5,344 nucleotides of DNA, taken from assembly GCA_002352375.1 (NCBI GenBank), contig DEIH01000090.1, positions 1 to 5,344 on the forward strand. The letters are read 5' to 3'. Of the stretch, positions 5,277 through 5,344 are shown piece after piece. The DNA is from Spirochaeta sp. UBA2779 (GTDB lineage Bacteria > Spirochaetota > Spirochaetia > DSM-2461). Numbering within the stretch: position 1 is the first letter of the stretch; each line of letters starts with the position of its first letter. A program made the position numbers and the translations under genes. The notes under the pieces are model-generated. The model ran no database searches. It was not told the DNA's origin and saw only the letters and a list, made by a program, of their open reading frames with translations.

Positions 5277-5344
5277 CTGAAAACTATCAGTACTATAGTC
5301 ACAATATCCACATAAACATTGAGAACATTCCTCAGATTTGACAA

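Larger units (their letters stand above)
4991..5344. other. Non-coding region upstream of the fliL-fliR genes
   Basis: About 354 nt without a convincing gene. It holds, from fliL outward: the fliL ribosome site (4996-5005), a stretch of about 75 nt with the short palindrome TGTCGACA (5011-5018) and only a weak promoter-like TGATACTAT on the minus strand (5077-5069), the hairpin array (5081-5193), and an AT-rich tract (from about 5219) with the inverted repeat at 5253-5276 and a TTGACA on the plus strand at the very edge (5338-5343). Two minus-strand frames are open at the right edge but short: one stops at 5230-5228 and the other, Cys-rich, at 5246-5244. Neither resembles MotB or another protein I recognise. 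The region must contain or lie downstream of the operon promoter, but no strong consensus promoter is seen. Confidence 0.6.

Noticed and set aside
5156..5341. Plus-strand open frame of 61 codons reaching the right edge region
   Set aside because: It begins inside the hairpin array, so its first half is translated repeat, and the rest is AT-rich DNA. No ribosome site precedes it.
5338..5343. TTGACA on the plus strand, a perfect -35 sequence
   Set aside because: Any -10 element would lie beyond the window, so a divergent promoter cannot be judged.
5228..5344. Minus-strand frames open at the right edge, including a Cys-rich one ending at 5244
   Set aside because: They are short (under 40 codons), cross the perfect inverted repeat, and match no protein I recognise. 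They could be the tail of an upstream gene, but nothing here supports it.

Overview
The window is a stretch of a flagellar biosynthesis operon, all on the minus strand. Transcription runs from right to left: fliL, fliM, fliY (the long, CheC-like form of fliN), fliO, fliP, fliQ, then the first two thirds of fliR, which runs off the left edge. The order fliL-fliM-fliY-fliO-fliP-fliQ-fliR with no cheY between fliY and fliO, together with a FliM and a FliY that both begin with a near-identical LSQDEID(Q/A)LL peptide, fits the conserved motility operon of spirochaetes (Treponema/Spirochaeta type) best. Firmicutes share much of this order but usually carry cheY after fliY. The spirochaete assignment is inference from gene order and protein character; no database was consulted.

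Layout: fliR' (1-518), fliQ (515-784), fliP (796-1599), fliO (1596-2198), a 63-nt gap holding a stem-loop and a very strong Shine-Dalgarno (2199-2261), fliY (2262-3380), fliM (3377-4405), fliL (4424-4990), then about 354 nt without a convincing gene (4991-5344). The genes are tightly packed. fliM/fliY, fliO/fliP and fliQ/fliR overlap through ATGA; fliP/fliQ are 11 nt apart with the fliQ ribosome site overlapping the fliP stop codon; fliL/fliM are 18 nt apart. Start codons are varied: ATG for fliL, fliY, fliP and fliR, GTG for fliM, TTG for fliQ and, most likely, CTG for fliO.

Function: FliL is a membrane protein around the stator. FliM and FliY form the cytoplasmic switch (C-ring) that reads CheY-P. 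FliP, FliQ and FliR form the membrane core of the flagellar type III export gate, and FliO assists assembly of the FliP ring. The operon presumably continues leftwards (flhB, flhA in related genomes).

The right-hand non-coding stretch holds the least ordinary sequence: a compact run of back-to-back hairpins (5081-5193) whose three strongest members share the same apex (GC, 3-4 nt, GC) but have unrelated stems, followed by an AT-rich tract with a perfect 9-bp inverted repeat (5253-5276). motB, the usual upstream neighbour of fliL in spirochaetes, is not seen directly next to it. No undescribed multi-gene system is visible; the points worth a second look are the hairpin array, the CTG start of fliO, and the degenerate phosphatase motifs of FliY.
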